Shown here piece by piece: positions 27,085-35,597 of a stretch of DNA of 64,000 nucleotides; positions within the stretch are counted from its first letter, which is position 1, and each line of letters opens with the position of its first letter. Origin of the DNA: Bradyrhizobium zhengyangense (GTDB lineage: Bacteria; Pseudomonadota; Alphaproteobacteria; Rhizobiales; Xanthobacteraceae); contig NZ_JAKLUA010000001.1 in the NCBI RefSeq assembly GCF_022012435.1, forward strand, positions 1,116,001-1,180,000. Direction: 5' to 3'. A program made the translations under genes and the position numbers. Below the pieces are notes generated by a model. That model did no database searches and had not been told where the DNA came from. It saw only the letters and a list, made by a program, of their open reading frames with translations.

Positions 27085-28143
27085 GTTAAACCTCCAAGTT
27101 GCTCTTCAGGGAAGGTCACTGACCCGAACGGCCAATTCCCCAACCCCCTTTAAATCACCGCCTTGGCCGCCTTCGCGTCTTCGGACACACCCGCATGAAC
27201 GCGAGGGACTTAAGCGAAAGACCTAAACGGGACGACCTTGGGATGCCCCCCTCCGTCGCCTGATCACCATGATCGATGGCCGATGCACACGCAACAACCG
27301 AACGGCCCCAAACACCCCCCAACAATCCGAATCCGGTCAGGTGTTGCACAAAAATCACGCAACATTTTTGGGGCGGAGAATAGATAACTAATTGATTACG
27401 CTGCATAAAATATCGATCACAGCTGCGTGACGCGTGAGGTTGCCAATGGAACTCCTCGCAGCGGGATTGGGAAGCCGATCCCGGGAGACCAACTTCCGAC
27501 CTTGAAAAGGTCGAATCGGACCGCGAGGAAAAAGCGCTCGAAAGGCGCGCTCCTGAGCGAACCGCGACTTGAAAATAAAGGGGAAACTTCAGCCGCTACG
27601 GGCTACGGACCAAGCCAGGATCGCAAAAGCGTCCATCCCCGGCGAGCCGAACTGGCCCCGCATCCCCGCAATCACTGGAATCAGAGGCTCGCAGCGACCG
27701 CGGGACATCTCGATGAGCGGAAGGCGTCGCTATTCAGGTCGTCCGAAAGCCGGAAGCAACAGCCCGGATGGCTCGCCGGCAAATATTGCAAATGCCTCGC
27801 TCTCGCCGAGCCGCTGCAGGGCAATCAGAGAGAAGCCTCTCAATATCGCGGACAGAATCACCAAGCTTTCAAACGAGCCGCATGATGTGCAGCGAGTGAT
27901 GATCGAAATTCTGCGAAGGCAAACGGCGACAATCTTTGCCGGCATCTGCATCTGCAAACGTCAAGAACTCAACACACAACACGACGACATGTGAACGCGA
28001 GCGAACTGCGCAGGACGCCTGCATAGTTCGCGTCATCCTCCGATGCGCTTGATTTGGTCCGAGCGGAGCAAGGGGTGCAATGCTGACAGGGAGGTTCCGC
28101 GATCAGCGGATCAATCAGCGCTTCCGGTCGGGAATCTGACGCT
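27085..28143. other. Long intergenic region upstream of the porin
   Basis: About 1.06 kb. The first 340 bp are the porin leader and promoter area; an A/T-rich tract at 27360-27420 (agataactaattgattacg) is the best promoter candidate. From 27420 to 28140 several frames are open up to about 150 codons, but their composition (Arg/Ser/Pro/Gln-rich, no domain, no ribosome-binding site) looks non-coding. I see no IS ends or convincing gene remnant. Confidence 0.45.
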
Positions 28144-28217
28144 TGGCTGGGGAACCTGGATTCGAACCAAGACAAACAGAGTCAGAGTCTGTTGTGCTAC
28201 CGTTACACCATTCCCCA
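28144..28217 (-). tRNA. trnQ: tRNA-Gln, anticodon CUG
   Basis: On the minus strand the 74-nt sequence folds as a cloverleaf: acceptor TGGGGAA pairs with TTCCCCA, a discriminator G precedes an encoded CCA end (28146-28144), the anticodon stem ACAGA/TCTGT encloses loop CTCTGAC with anticodon CUG, and the T-arm contains GGTTCGAATCC. It decodes CAG glutamine codons. No other tRNA is adjacent. Confidence 0.95.
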
Positions 28218-28476
28218 ACGGAATAGTCGAACAAATTCAATGCCTTACTGATTTGTCCGACTGTGGCCGGCAGCGCAATTTGCGCAAATCACGGCTCAGG
28301 CGTGCAGCCTTCTACCCGCTCAGCCATAGGCTGGCAAGCGCGGCTGTGCACGGAAGCGCGTGCTCAGGCACCTCTCCCGCCCGGTCGCCCAAATCTCTAA
28401 ATGTCAGCATCGGTCGGTGGCCGTGCCGGCGCCGAAATAACTGCGAGACACTTGGAGATTCCAATTGGAGATTCCG

Positions 28477-29976
28477 ATGCAGCGAGGGTTACCCGCAGAC
28501 ACCCCCGACCTCGACTACGGCTCAATCGGCGCACTGCAGAGCGCTTTGATTGCGCAAAAGCTGTCGGCGTCGGAGCTGCTCGCGCACACGATTGCGCGCA
28601 TCGAGGCGCTGGACGGCGACATCAACGCGGTTGTCGTTCGCGACTTCGATCGCGCACGAGACGCTGCGCGCGTTGCCGATGCCGCGCTCGGCCGCGGCGA
28701 GCGAGGCCCGCTCCTCGGCATTCCCGTGACCTTGAAGGAGCCCTTCAACGTCGCGGGCCTGCCGACCACATGGGGCTTTCCGCATTTTCGGGATTTCCGG
28801 CCGGCAGAGGATGCGCTGCTCGTCTCCAGATTGAAGGCGGCCGGCGCAATCATCATCGGCAAGACCAATATCCCGATCGGACTGCGGGATTTCCAAAGCT
28901 ACAACGAGATCTACGGGACCACGAAGAACCCATGGGACCTCGGCCGTTCGCCTGGCGGCTCCTCAGGCGGATGCGCGGCAGCGCTGGCGGCGGGATTCGG
29001 TCCGCTGTCGATCGGCTCCGACATCGGCGGCTCGATCCGCGTGCCCGCACATTTCTGCGGCGTGTTCGGACACAAGCCGAGCCTCGGCCTGGTCCCGCTG
29101 CGAGGCTACAGCCTCCCGCCGGCGCCGCCCGTTCCGGGCCGGGGCGATCTTGCCGTCGTCGGCCCCATGGCGCGCACCGCCTTCGACCTCGCGCTGGCGC
29201 TCGACGTGATTGCCGGGCCCGACGAAGCCCGCGACGGCATCGGCTATCGCCTCGCCTTGCCCTCCTCCCGGCACAACAGCCTCAGGGATTTCAGAATCCT
29301 CGCCATCGATAGCCATCCGTTGATGCCAACGGGCGAAGCCGTGCGTTCGGCGATCGTCCGACTGGCCGAGCGGCTCGCCAAAGCGGGCGCACACGTTTCG
29401 CGATCGAGCACCGCGCTGCCCGATCTCGCGGACTCGGCGCGCCTCTATATGAGGTTGTTGAACGCAGCGCGCAGTCCGCGCCTGACACCAGAGGCCCTGA
29501 CCGAAGCCCAGCAATTGGCCGCTGCGCTCGCGCCTGGCGACCGCAGCCTGCAAGCCGAGCGCGCCCGCGGCTGGGGCATGATCCATCGAGACTGGCTCGC
29601 AGCCGATGCGATGCGCCTGCGTCTGCAGGCGCAGTGGCACGCGCTATTCCGCGACTTCGACGCGGTGATCTACCCGGCAGCGGCCGTGCCGGCCTTCCCG
29701 CATGATCATTCCGAGCCGTTCGATGCGCGGCAGCTCGACATCGACGGCAAGGCACACCCCTACGCCGACGCCTGCTTCATCTGGGCTGATCCGGCATCGA
29801 CCTGCGGACTGCCGGCGACCGCTGTTCCGATCGACCGGTCGCCGTCGGGTCTCCCAATCGGCGTGCAGATCATCGGACCGTATCTGGAGGACCGCACGAC
29901 GATCGCACTTGCCGGATTGATCGAACGCGAATTCGGCGGCTTCGTGCCGCCGCCATCGCTCGCCCGTCCATCTTGA
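28477..29976 (+). CDS. Amidase-signature family hydrolase
   Basis: 499 aa, typical length. The Ser-cisSer-Lys triad is complete: K87 (PVTLKEPF), the Ser pair in GGSSGG (160-165) and the nucleophile S186 (GSDIGGSIR). It hydrolyses an amide or related C-N bond; substrate unknown, and GatA is unlikely because the usual GatA C-terminal features and gatB/gatC neighbours are absent. The ATG at 28477 is preceded by TTGGAG at 28465-28470; an in-frame TTG at 28465 overlaps that site. It converges on the Fe-alcohol dehydrogenase gene with 11 bp between stops. Confidence 0.88.
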   Translation: MQRGLPADTPDLDYGSIGALQSALIAQKLSASELLAHTIARIEALDGDINAVVVRDFDRARDAARVADAALGRGERGPLLGIPVTLKEPFNVAGLPTTWGFPHFRDFRPAEDALLVSRLKAAGAIIIGKTNIPIGLRDFQSYNEIYGTTKNPWDLGRSPGGSSGGCAAALAAGFGPLSIGSDIGGSIRVPAHFCGVFGHKPSLGLVPLRGYSLPPAPPVPGRGDLAVVGPMARTAFDLALALDVIAGPDEARDGIGYRLALPSSRHNSLRDFRILAIDSHPLMPTGEAVRSAIVRLAERLAKAGAHVSRSSTALPDLADSARLYMRLLNAARSPRLTPEALTEAQQLAAALAPGDRSLQAERARGWGMIHRDWLAADAMRLRLQAQWHALFRDFDAVIYPAAAVPAFPHDHSEPFDARQLDIDGKAHPYADACFIWADPASTCGLPATAVPIDRSPSGLPIGVQIIGPYLEDRTTIALAGLIEREFGGFVPPPSLARPS

Positions 29977-29987
29977 TGCGGAGAGGC

Positions 29988-31118
29988 CTAGAACGCGACC
30001 TCGTACATGTTGAGGATCGCATCCCGGCTTAGATCGCGCGGGTTGTTGTCAAGCAGGCGCCTGATGGCGTGAGCCTCGTCGGCCATCAGGCCAAGATCAT
30101 TCCTGGGCACGCCGAGTGCCGACAGCCGCATCTCGACACCGAGATTCTTGCAGAACGCATAGGTGGCTTCGAATGCGCGCTTCGCATCGCTCTGCTCGGG
30201 CAAACCGAGCGCCCGCAGCACCGCGACCGTTTTCTCTTCGACCGCCGGCATGTTGAACGCCAGCGTGTGCGGGAAGATCATTGCGCAGGCGAGACCGTGG
30301 GCGATGTGATGGCGCGTGCCGAGCGGATAGGCCACGGCATGACCGGCGGTGGTGTTCACCGGCCCGAGGCAATAGCCGCCATAGAGCGAGGCCAGCGAGA
30401 GACCGGCGCGCGCCTCGCGATCACCACCATCGGCGACCGCGCGCTTGAGATAACGCCCGACAAGCCGCGCGCCTTCGAGCGCGTAGAGATCGATCGTCGG
30501 ATGCGCCTTGCGGCTGGTATAGGCCTCGACGCAATGCGCCAGCGCATCGACGCCGGTGGCGGCGGTGATCTCCTTCGGCACGGTCATCGTCAGATCGGGA
30601 TCGACGATGGCGATATCGGCCAGCATGAAGCGGCTCTGCACCGCCTGCTTGTTCTGGCTGATGGGATCGGTGACGAGCGCGCGGGTGCCGGCTTCGCTGC
30701 CGGTGCCGGACGTCGTCGGGACCTGCATCAGCGGGACGCTGCGGCCGGCCACCTTCTCCGGCCCGACGATGTCGGCGAAGGGCACATCCGACGTGCACAT
30801 CACCGCGACCAGCTTGGCGAGATCCATCGCGCTGCCGCCGCCGAAGCCGACGACGAGATCGGGCCTGACCTCTTTCGCCATCGCTACCGCCTTCTCGAGA
30901 TTGGGCAGGTCCGGCTCAGGCTTGACCTCGCCGAACACATTGACTGAGCCCGGCAGCGCCAACGTGTCGACGCGGCGCGCATTGAAGGGGTCGGAGATGA
31001 CCAGTGGTCGCCTGGCTCCAATCCGCTCGGCGAAGCGCGCGGCCGCGGTGATCGTGCCATTACCGAACTCGAGGATGGTGGGGCGAAGGATTTCGATGGG
31101 CGTGAAGGCGTTGGTCAT
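29988..31118 (-). CDS. Iron-containing alcohol dehydrogenase
   Basis: 376 aa, group III Fe-ADH/maleylacetate-reductase-like fold. NAD(P)-binding GFGGGSAMDLAK and PTTSGTGSE are present. The metal ligands are visible as DxxxH in GVDALAHCVEAY and the two His of HHIAHG plus FPHTL. The enzyme should reduce or oxidise an aldehyde or alcohol with Fe2+ and NAD(P). It is the last gene of the minus-strand dapA-like/DUF1537/pdxA2 operon, starting 16 bp after the PdxA2 gene; the frame extends to 31169 inside that gene, so ATG 31118 is chosen. The substrate in this pathway is open. Confidence 0.88.
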   Translation of the reverse strand: MTNAFTPIEILRPTILEFGNGTITAAARFAERIGARRPLVISDPFNARRVDTLALPGSVNVFGEVKPEPDLPNLEKAVAMAKEVRPDLVVGFGGGSAMDLAKLVAVMCTSDVPFADIVGPEKVAGRSVPLMQVPTTSGTGSEAGTRALVTDPISQNKQAVQSRFMLADIAIVDPDLTMTVPKEITAATGVDALAHCVEAYTSRKAHPTIDLYALEGARLVGRYLKRAVADGGDREARAGLSLASLYGGYCLGPVNTTAGHAVAYPLGTRHHIAHGLACAMIFPHTLAFNMPAVEEKTVAVLRALGLPEQSDAKRAFEATYAFCKNLGVEMRLSALGVPRNDLGLMADEAHAIRRLLDNNPRDLSRDAILNMYEVAF

Positions 31119-31134
31119 CTCAGGCTCGATCTCG

Positions 31135-32163
31135 TTACTTGGAAGCGCCCGCGGCGAGCCGCTCGGCATAGTCGATGGCCTCGATCAGGCTGTGCTCGTT
31201 GGCGATGCCCTGTCCGGCAATGTCGAAAGCGGTACCGTGATCGACGGAGGTGCGGATGATCGGCAGGCCCAGCGTGATGTTGACGCCGGACAGCTCCTGC
31301 CAGCGGCCGGTGGCGGGATCGACCTGGAAGCCGAGCAGCTTGACCGGGATGTGCCCCTGGTCGTGATACATCGCGACCGCCGCGTCGAACTGGCCGGCGC
31401 GCAGCTTGACGAAGATGGTGTCGCCGGGCACGGGGCCGACAACGTCAAGACCGTCAGCCACCGCCTCGGCGATCGTCGGCGCGGAAACGTCGATGTCCTG
31501 GCGGCCGAACAGACCGCCCTCGCCGGCATGCGGATTGAGCGCAGCGATCGCGATCTTGGGCTTTGCAATGCCGAGCCGGCGCAGCGCATCATCGGTGAGA
31601 TCGATCACCATACGCAGACGCTCCGGCGTCAGACGCTTCGGCACGTCCTCCAGCGCCACATGGGTCGAGACATGGCTGACGCGCATGTTGCCGTGGGCAA
31701 GCAGCATCACCGAGCCGCGCACGCCGGTGAGATGCGCCAGCATCTCGGTATGGCCCGGGAAATGATAGCCGGCCTTGTTGAGCGCTTCCTTGTTCAGCGG
31801 CGCCGTGACGATCGCCGCCGTACGACCAGCCTGTGTCAGGCGCACGCCCTGCTCGATCGCCTTGTAGGCAAAGCGGCCGCCATCGGCGCTGAGCACGCCG
31901 GGCTTGATCGGGTCGCCTTCGGCGTCGGCTTGCAGATAACAGAGGTTCGGCCAGTCGCGATCGTCGGCTGTGACTTGCGGGATTGCAACGTTGGCGCCGA
32001 GCGCGGCCTTCGCGCCGTCCAGCGCCTCGCCGCTGCCGATGATCAACAGACGCAGATCGCCTTTTGCGATCCGGTGCTTCAGTCCGACGCAGGCCTTGAC
32101 GATGATCTCCGGCCCGATACCGGCAGGATCGCCCATGGTGATGGCAAGGTGACGAGAGGTCAT
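31135..32163 (-). CDS. pdxA2: PdxA2-type four-carbon acid-sugar phosphate dehydrogenase
   Basis: 342 aa of the PdxA family (4-hydroxythreonine-4-phosphate dehydrogenase fold). Metal ligands H168, H212 and H267 occur in STHVA, NPHAGEGG and MYHDQGH. True biosynthetic PdxA is usually near ksgA or surA in proteobacteria; here it overlaps (ATGA, 32163-32160) a DUF1537 kinase, the arrangement of PdxA2. Known PdxA2 proteins oxidise D-threonate- or D-erythronate-4-phosphate, with decarboxylation to dihydroxyacetone phosphate. Catabolic function is therefore inferred from context. Confidence 0.87.
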   Translation of the reverse strand: MTSRHLAITMGDPAGIGPEIIVKACVGLKHRIAKGDLRLLIIGSGEALDGAKAALGANVAIPQVTADDRDWPNLCYLQADAEGDPIKPGVLSADGGRFAYKAIEQGVRLTQAGRTAAIVTAPLNKEALNKAGYHFPGHTEMLAHLTGVRGSVMLLAHGNMRVSHVSTHVALEDVPKRLTPERLRMVIDLTDDALRRLGIAKPKIAIAALNPHAGEGGLFGRQDIDVSAPTIAEAVADGLDVVGPVPGDTIFVKLRAGQFDAAVAMYHDQGHIPVKLLGFQVDPATGRWQELSGVNITLGLPIIRTSVDHGTAFDIAGQGIANEHSLIEAIDYAERLAAGASK

Positions 32164-33290
32164 GTCGGACTCTCCAAGTTGAGAAAATGATTGGCCCGCA
32201 GCAGATCGCGCCACAGCTCGCGCGCGCCGAACGCTCCGGATTTCGAGATGACGTCGACGCCGGCCCAGCGGCCACCTAGCAGCGTCGAACGCGGCAAGCC
32301 CGGCGCGATGCGACCCGTGACCTGGAGCGCACGCGCGCCGAGGGCAAGGCATACGGCCTTCAACGTCTCGCCGCCAGCAACGATCAGGGTTCCAGGCGGA
32401 TCGAGCGACGCGATCAGTGCCGTCAATTCATGCGCGATCCGCCGCGCCGCCTCGGAACGCGCAAGGCCCTCGGCAAGCGTGAATTTCACCAGGGCCACAC
32501 CGTCATCCATGAGCTTCCGCTCAACAACGGCGCCGCCCTCGCCTTCAGCCAACGCAATGGTGGCCTCGCCACACGCCGCGAGCTGAGAGGCTGATGTCGC
32601 CTGATCGGAACCAAACAAGCCCAGCACCGGACGCTTCAGAACCGACGGCGCTGCGGCCCCATGATTTCGCGCAAGCGCTCCGGCCAAACCGCCGCTGCCG
32701 CACCAGAGCACAGGTCCCGGCATGCGTCGGGCCATTTCGACGACGCGATCAAGATCGAGATCGCTCTCGGCATCAAACACCTGAACGCCGCCTTGTGACA
32801 GCGTGTCGGAGCTGCCACGTAGCGCCGCGATGCCGTCCTGCCTCAACTGATCCAGCAGATTGTCGCCGACCCGATGCCAGTCGCCCTGCATGGTGCGCGC
32901 ATATTGCTGGCCCTCGACCGTGCGGCGTCCCTGATAGTCGAAAGCAGGCGCGACGACGCAAGACGCCCAATGGCCGGTGCTCAGGCAGGCACCGAGCTCG
33001 GCCGCCCATGCGCCACGAAGCAGGCTGTCGACTTTCTTGTACGCGATCTCTCCGTGCTGAAGCAGCGGCGCCAACCGAGTGACGATCTCGACACTCTCGG
33101 CCTTCGAACGCTCACGGGTGCCGCTGTCGATCGCAAGGCTCGGGGAGTCTGACGCGACAGGCGCTTCTCCCCATACGACGTCGAATGGTCCGCACGGGCC
33201 GGCGAACTCCGCCGCGGTGTCGAGCGCCCCGGTGAGGTCGTCGGCAAGCATACGGACGCTGGTCAACGCATCTCCGAAAGATTCGGACAT
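32160..33290 (-). CDS. DUF1537 four-carbon acid-sugar kinase family protein
   Basis: 376 aa. The N-terminal signature LADDLTGALDTAAEF (15-29) and YKKVDSLLRG define the family (OtnK/DtnK/DenK); the C-terminal nucleotide-binding part carries GTLIVAGGETLKAVCLALGA. Members phosphorylate D-threonate, D-erythronate or 3-oxo-tetronates at O4 with ATP. The gene couples directly to pdxA2 and starts at ATG 33290 with GAGG upstream, 28 bp after the DapA-like gene. It is somewhat shorter than many family members (about 420 aa). The exact acid cannot be told from sequence. Confidence 0.88.
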   Translation of the reverse strand: MSESFGDALTSVRMLADDLTGALDTAAEFAGPCGPFDVVWGEAPVASDSPSLAIDSGTRERSKAESVEIVTRLAPLLQHGEIAYKKVDSLLRGAWAAELGACLSTGHWASCVVAPAFDYQGRRTVEGQQYARTMQGDWHRVGDNLLDQLRQDGIAALRGSSDTLSQGGVQVFDAESDLDLDRVVEMARRMPGPVLWCGSGGLAGALARNHGAAAPSVLKRPVLGLFGSDQATSASQLAACGEATIALAEGEGGAVVERKLMDDGVALVKFTLAEGLARSEAARRIAHELTALIASLDPPGTLIVAGGETLKAVCLALGARALQVTGRIAPGLPRSTLLGGRWAGVDVISKSGAFGARELWRDLLRANHFLNLESPT

Positions 33291-33318
33291 CGGATCGCCT
33301 CGTCGTGCGCGTCCGCCT

Positions 33319-34254
33319 CTAAGCGGCTTTCGCGAATGCCGCGGCACTCGCGAGCAATTCTTTCACTTGAGCTGCAGGCAAGGTCTCAAGCGGCGGCCGC
33401 AGGCGCTGCCAGCCCGCGTGACCGGTACGCTCGGCCATCAGCGCCTTGAGCGAAGGCATCTGTGCGAAGCGCGAGACCAGCTCGCGCGCCTTCACGATCC
33501 GCGCCTGCGCTGCAGCAAGGTCTGCGTCGTCGTCGCTGTCGCGGAAATGCTTGAAGACATAGGCAAGATCGCGCGCCACGAGGTTCGAGGTCGCGGTGAT
33601 GCAGCCCGCGCCGCCCTTGCGCAGCAGCGGCAGCAACAGGGGGTCGGCTCCGGTCAGCACCGCAAAGCCGTGGAAACGTTCGACCATCGCGGTCATGTTG
33701 GCGAAGTCCCCCGAGGAATCCTTGATGCCGACGATGGTCGACGGATACGCCTTGCGCAGCCGCTCGATCAGCGCATGCGAGATCGGCTGCATCGACATCT
33801 GCGGGATGTGATAGAGCACGATCTTGAGCCTGGCATCGCCGATGCGCTGGATGATCTCGCTGTAGGCGGCATAGACGCCGTCATCGCTGACGTTCTTGTA
33901 ATAGAACGGCGGCAACATCACCACGGTACCGACGCCGACCGACAGTGCGTGGCGCGTCAACGCGACGGTCTCGGTGAAGGCCGCGACGCCGGTGCCCGGC
34001 AGCAACTGGTTCGGCTTGATGCCGCCGGCGATCACGGCCTCCAACAATGCAGTGCGCTCGGCGACCGAGAAGGAGTTCGCCTCCCCCGTCGTACCCAGCA
34101 TCGCGATGGCATCGCAGCCTTCGTCCAGAAGGTAGCGGCAATGCGCGATGAAGCGCGCGTGATCAGGCGCGAGATCGGCGTCGAGCGGCGTCAGCGCCGC
34201 GGAGAACACGCCGTGGGAGTTCAAGGACTGGGGGTGCAACGACGATGTCGACAA
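33319..34254 (-). CDS. DapA-family (beta/alpha)8 Schiff-base lyase/aldolase
   Basis: 311 aa. The family motif GTTGE (54-58), catalytic Tyr Y148 (LYHIP) and Schiff-base lysine K178 (VGIKDSSGD) are present, so the enzyme can form a pyruvate-type imine. The context is degradative, not lysine synthesis: it is first in an operon with an acid-sugar kinase, PdxA2 and Fe-ADH. A keto-acid aldolase or dehydratase that releases pyruvate and an aldehyde is likely (inference). It begins with TTG at 34254, well supported by GGAGG five bases before. Confidence 0.86.
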   Translation of the reverse strand: MSTSSLHPQSLNSHGVFSAALTPLDADLAPDHARFIAHCRYLLDEGCDAIAMLGTTGEANSFSVAERTALLEAVIAGGIKPNQLLPGTGVAAFTETVALTRHALSVGVGTVVMLPPFYYKNVSDDGVYAAYSEIIQRIGDARLKIVLYHIPQMSMQPISHALIERLRKAYPSTIVGIKDSSGDFANMTAMVERFHGFAVLTGADPLLLPLLRKGGAGCITATSNLVARDLAYVFKHFRDSDDDADLAAAQARIVKARELVSRFAQMPSLKALMAERTGHAGWQRLRPPLETLPAAQVKELLASAAAFAKAA

Positions 34255-34280
34255 AGCTTCCTCCGATCGTCAGATCGATG

Positions 34281-34309
34281 TTGTTCGGAATGCGAACATT
34301 TGTTATAAT
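34281..34309 (+). promoter_or_regulatory. iclR-family gene promoter with overlapping palindromic operator
   Basis: TTGTTC (34281-34286), 17 bp, TATAAT (34304-34309) forms a sigma70-type promoter toward the IclR gene. A perfect inverted repeat TGTTCG-GAATG-CGAACA (34282-34298) covers its -35 region and also lies 28 bp upstream of the DapA-like start. GTTCG/CGAAC arms are plausible for an IclR-family dimer, so one site may regulate both directions. Confidence 0.6.
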
Positions 34310-34360
34310 CTGCCTCGTTGGTAAGAGCAGGCTGCCGCGGCGTCAAGGGCCGTAGCCGTC

Positions 34361-35239
34361 ATGATAGGGCATTCAGGCATGGCCAAGGTCGAAAACAAGG
34401 CGGCGAAGCGCACAGCGGACGCGGCTGCAAAATCACCGGAGCCCAAAAATCCGAAGAATAACCCCAAGAATTACGTCGCATCCGTCGGCAAGGCCTTTGC
34501 GGTGCTCAAGAGTTTCACCAGCGAGGCGTTCGAGCTGACATTGAGCGAAGTTGCCGCGCGCGCCGATCTCGATCGCGGCACGGCGTTCCGGCTGATCCAG
34601 ACCCTGATCGAGCTCGGCTACCTCCAGGCGGTGCCGCAGAGCCGCCGGTTCCGTCTCGGCGTTGCCTGCCTCGATCTCGGCTACACCGTGCTATCGCACG
34701 GATCGTTGCGCGCCATCGTCGAGCCGTTGCTGCGCGACCTCGTGCCCGAGGTCGGCGATGCGGCCTCGCTCGGCATACTCGATGGCGGTGACGTGATTTA
34801 TCTCGCACGCGTCAGTGCAGGCCTCGACCGCTACAAGATGGATCGCCGGCCGGGCACCCGCATCCCGGCCTACAGCGCTGCTCTCGGCCATGCCATGCTG
34901 GCGCATCTTCAGCGCGATGAGCAGATTGCGCGGCTGGAGTCACGCCCCCGCGTCAAGCTATCGGAGCGGACGCTGACCGATCTCGATGCCCTGCTCGCCC
35001 GGCTCGACCAGGTGAAGAAGAAGGGCCATGCCGTCTCCGATGGCGAGAACGCCTATGGTCTGCGCACGCTGGCGACGCCGATCCTCGACGCCCAGGGTTC
35101 TGTCATCGCCGGACTGAGCGTCACCGTGGATGCCATGCGCATGGACATGCCGACCTTCCGCGATCAGGCGCTGCCGAAGCTGATGCGGCTGACGAGCAAA
35201 GTACAGGAGCTCGCGATCAAGTCAGGACTGTTGAGCTGA
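34361..35239 (+). CDS. IclR-family transcriptional regulator
   Basis: 292 aa. A Lys/Asn-rich N-terminal tail (1-38) precedes the winged helix (about 40-100, with LSEVAARADLDRGTAFRLIQTLIELGYL) and the GAF-like effector domain (about 115-285, with GTRIPAYSAALGHAMLA). It is divergent from the acid-sugar operon and is its likely local regulator. An ATG at 34379 would drop six residues; neither start has a perfect ribosome-binding site. Confidence 0.9.
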   Translation: MIGHSGMAKVENKAAKRTADAAAKSPEPKNPKNNPKNYVASVGKAFAVLKSFTSEAFELTLSEVAARADLDRGTAFRLIQTLIELGYLQAVPQSRRFRLGVACLDLGYTVLSHGSLRAIVEPLLRDLVPEVGDAASLGILDGGDVIYLARVSAGLDRYKMDRRPGTRIPAYSAALGHAMLAHLQRDEQIARLESRPRVKLSERTLTDLDALLARLDQVKKKGHAVSDGENAYGLRTLATPILDAQGSVIAGLSVTVDAMRMDMPTFRDQALPKLMRLTSKVQELAIKSGLLS

Positions 35240-35275
35240 TCGGCATCTCCAGGCGGGACGCGATCTTGGCGGCGG

Positions 35276-35479
35276 CTATTCCGGAACGAGCGTCGCGAGA
35301 CCGGCTTCGATAATGGTGATTTCCTCGCTGACCTGCGCGATGGCCTGCTTCGGATCGACACCAGTCACGGCCACCAATTGCCGGAGCAGGTCCTGGCGAT
35401 GCGTCAAGATACCTTCCAGCGCATCACGATCGTTCAGCCTCACATAGCCCTCAACGATCAATTCAACGGAACGGGACAT
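35276..35479 (-). CDS. Small conserved hypothetical protein
   Basis: 67 aa, function unknown, predicted entirely helical: SRSVELIVEGYVRLNDRDAL, a middle HRQDLLRQL helix, and an acidic C-terminal helix. The ATG at 35479 has GAGAG five bases before it; the frame stays open to 35683, where it would overlap the RNase Z gene. No membrane segment. Possibly co-transcribed with the RNase Z-like gene 118 bp upstream. Confidence 0.6.
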   Translation of the reverse strand: MSRSVELIVEGYVRLNDRDALEGILTHRQDLLRQLVAVTGVDPKQAIAQVSEEITIIEAGLATLVPE

Positions 35480-35597
35480 AAATACTCTCAGTACAAGCTG
35501 ACTTTTGATCCGCGAAAATATCGCGCTGACGCGTGGCTGCGGGAATGAAGTCGCGTCAACCTTGACAGGTAAGATTAATGGTCGTGCAACGCACTGC

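Noticed and set aside
27427..27994. Two overlapping plus-strand frames (about 150 and 140 codons) in the porin upstream region
   Set aside because: No ribosome-binding site, Arg/Ser/Gln/Pro-rich, no domain; treated as non-coding.
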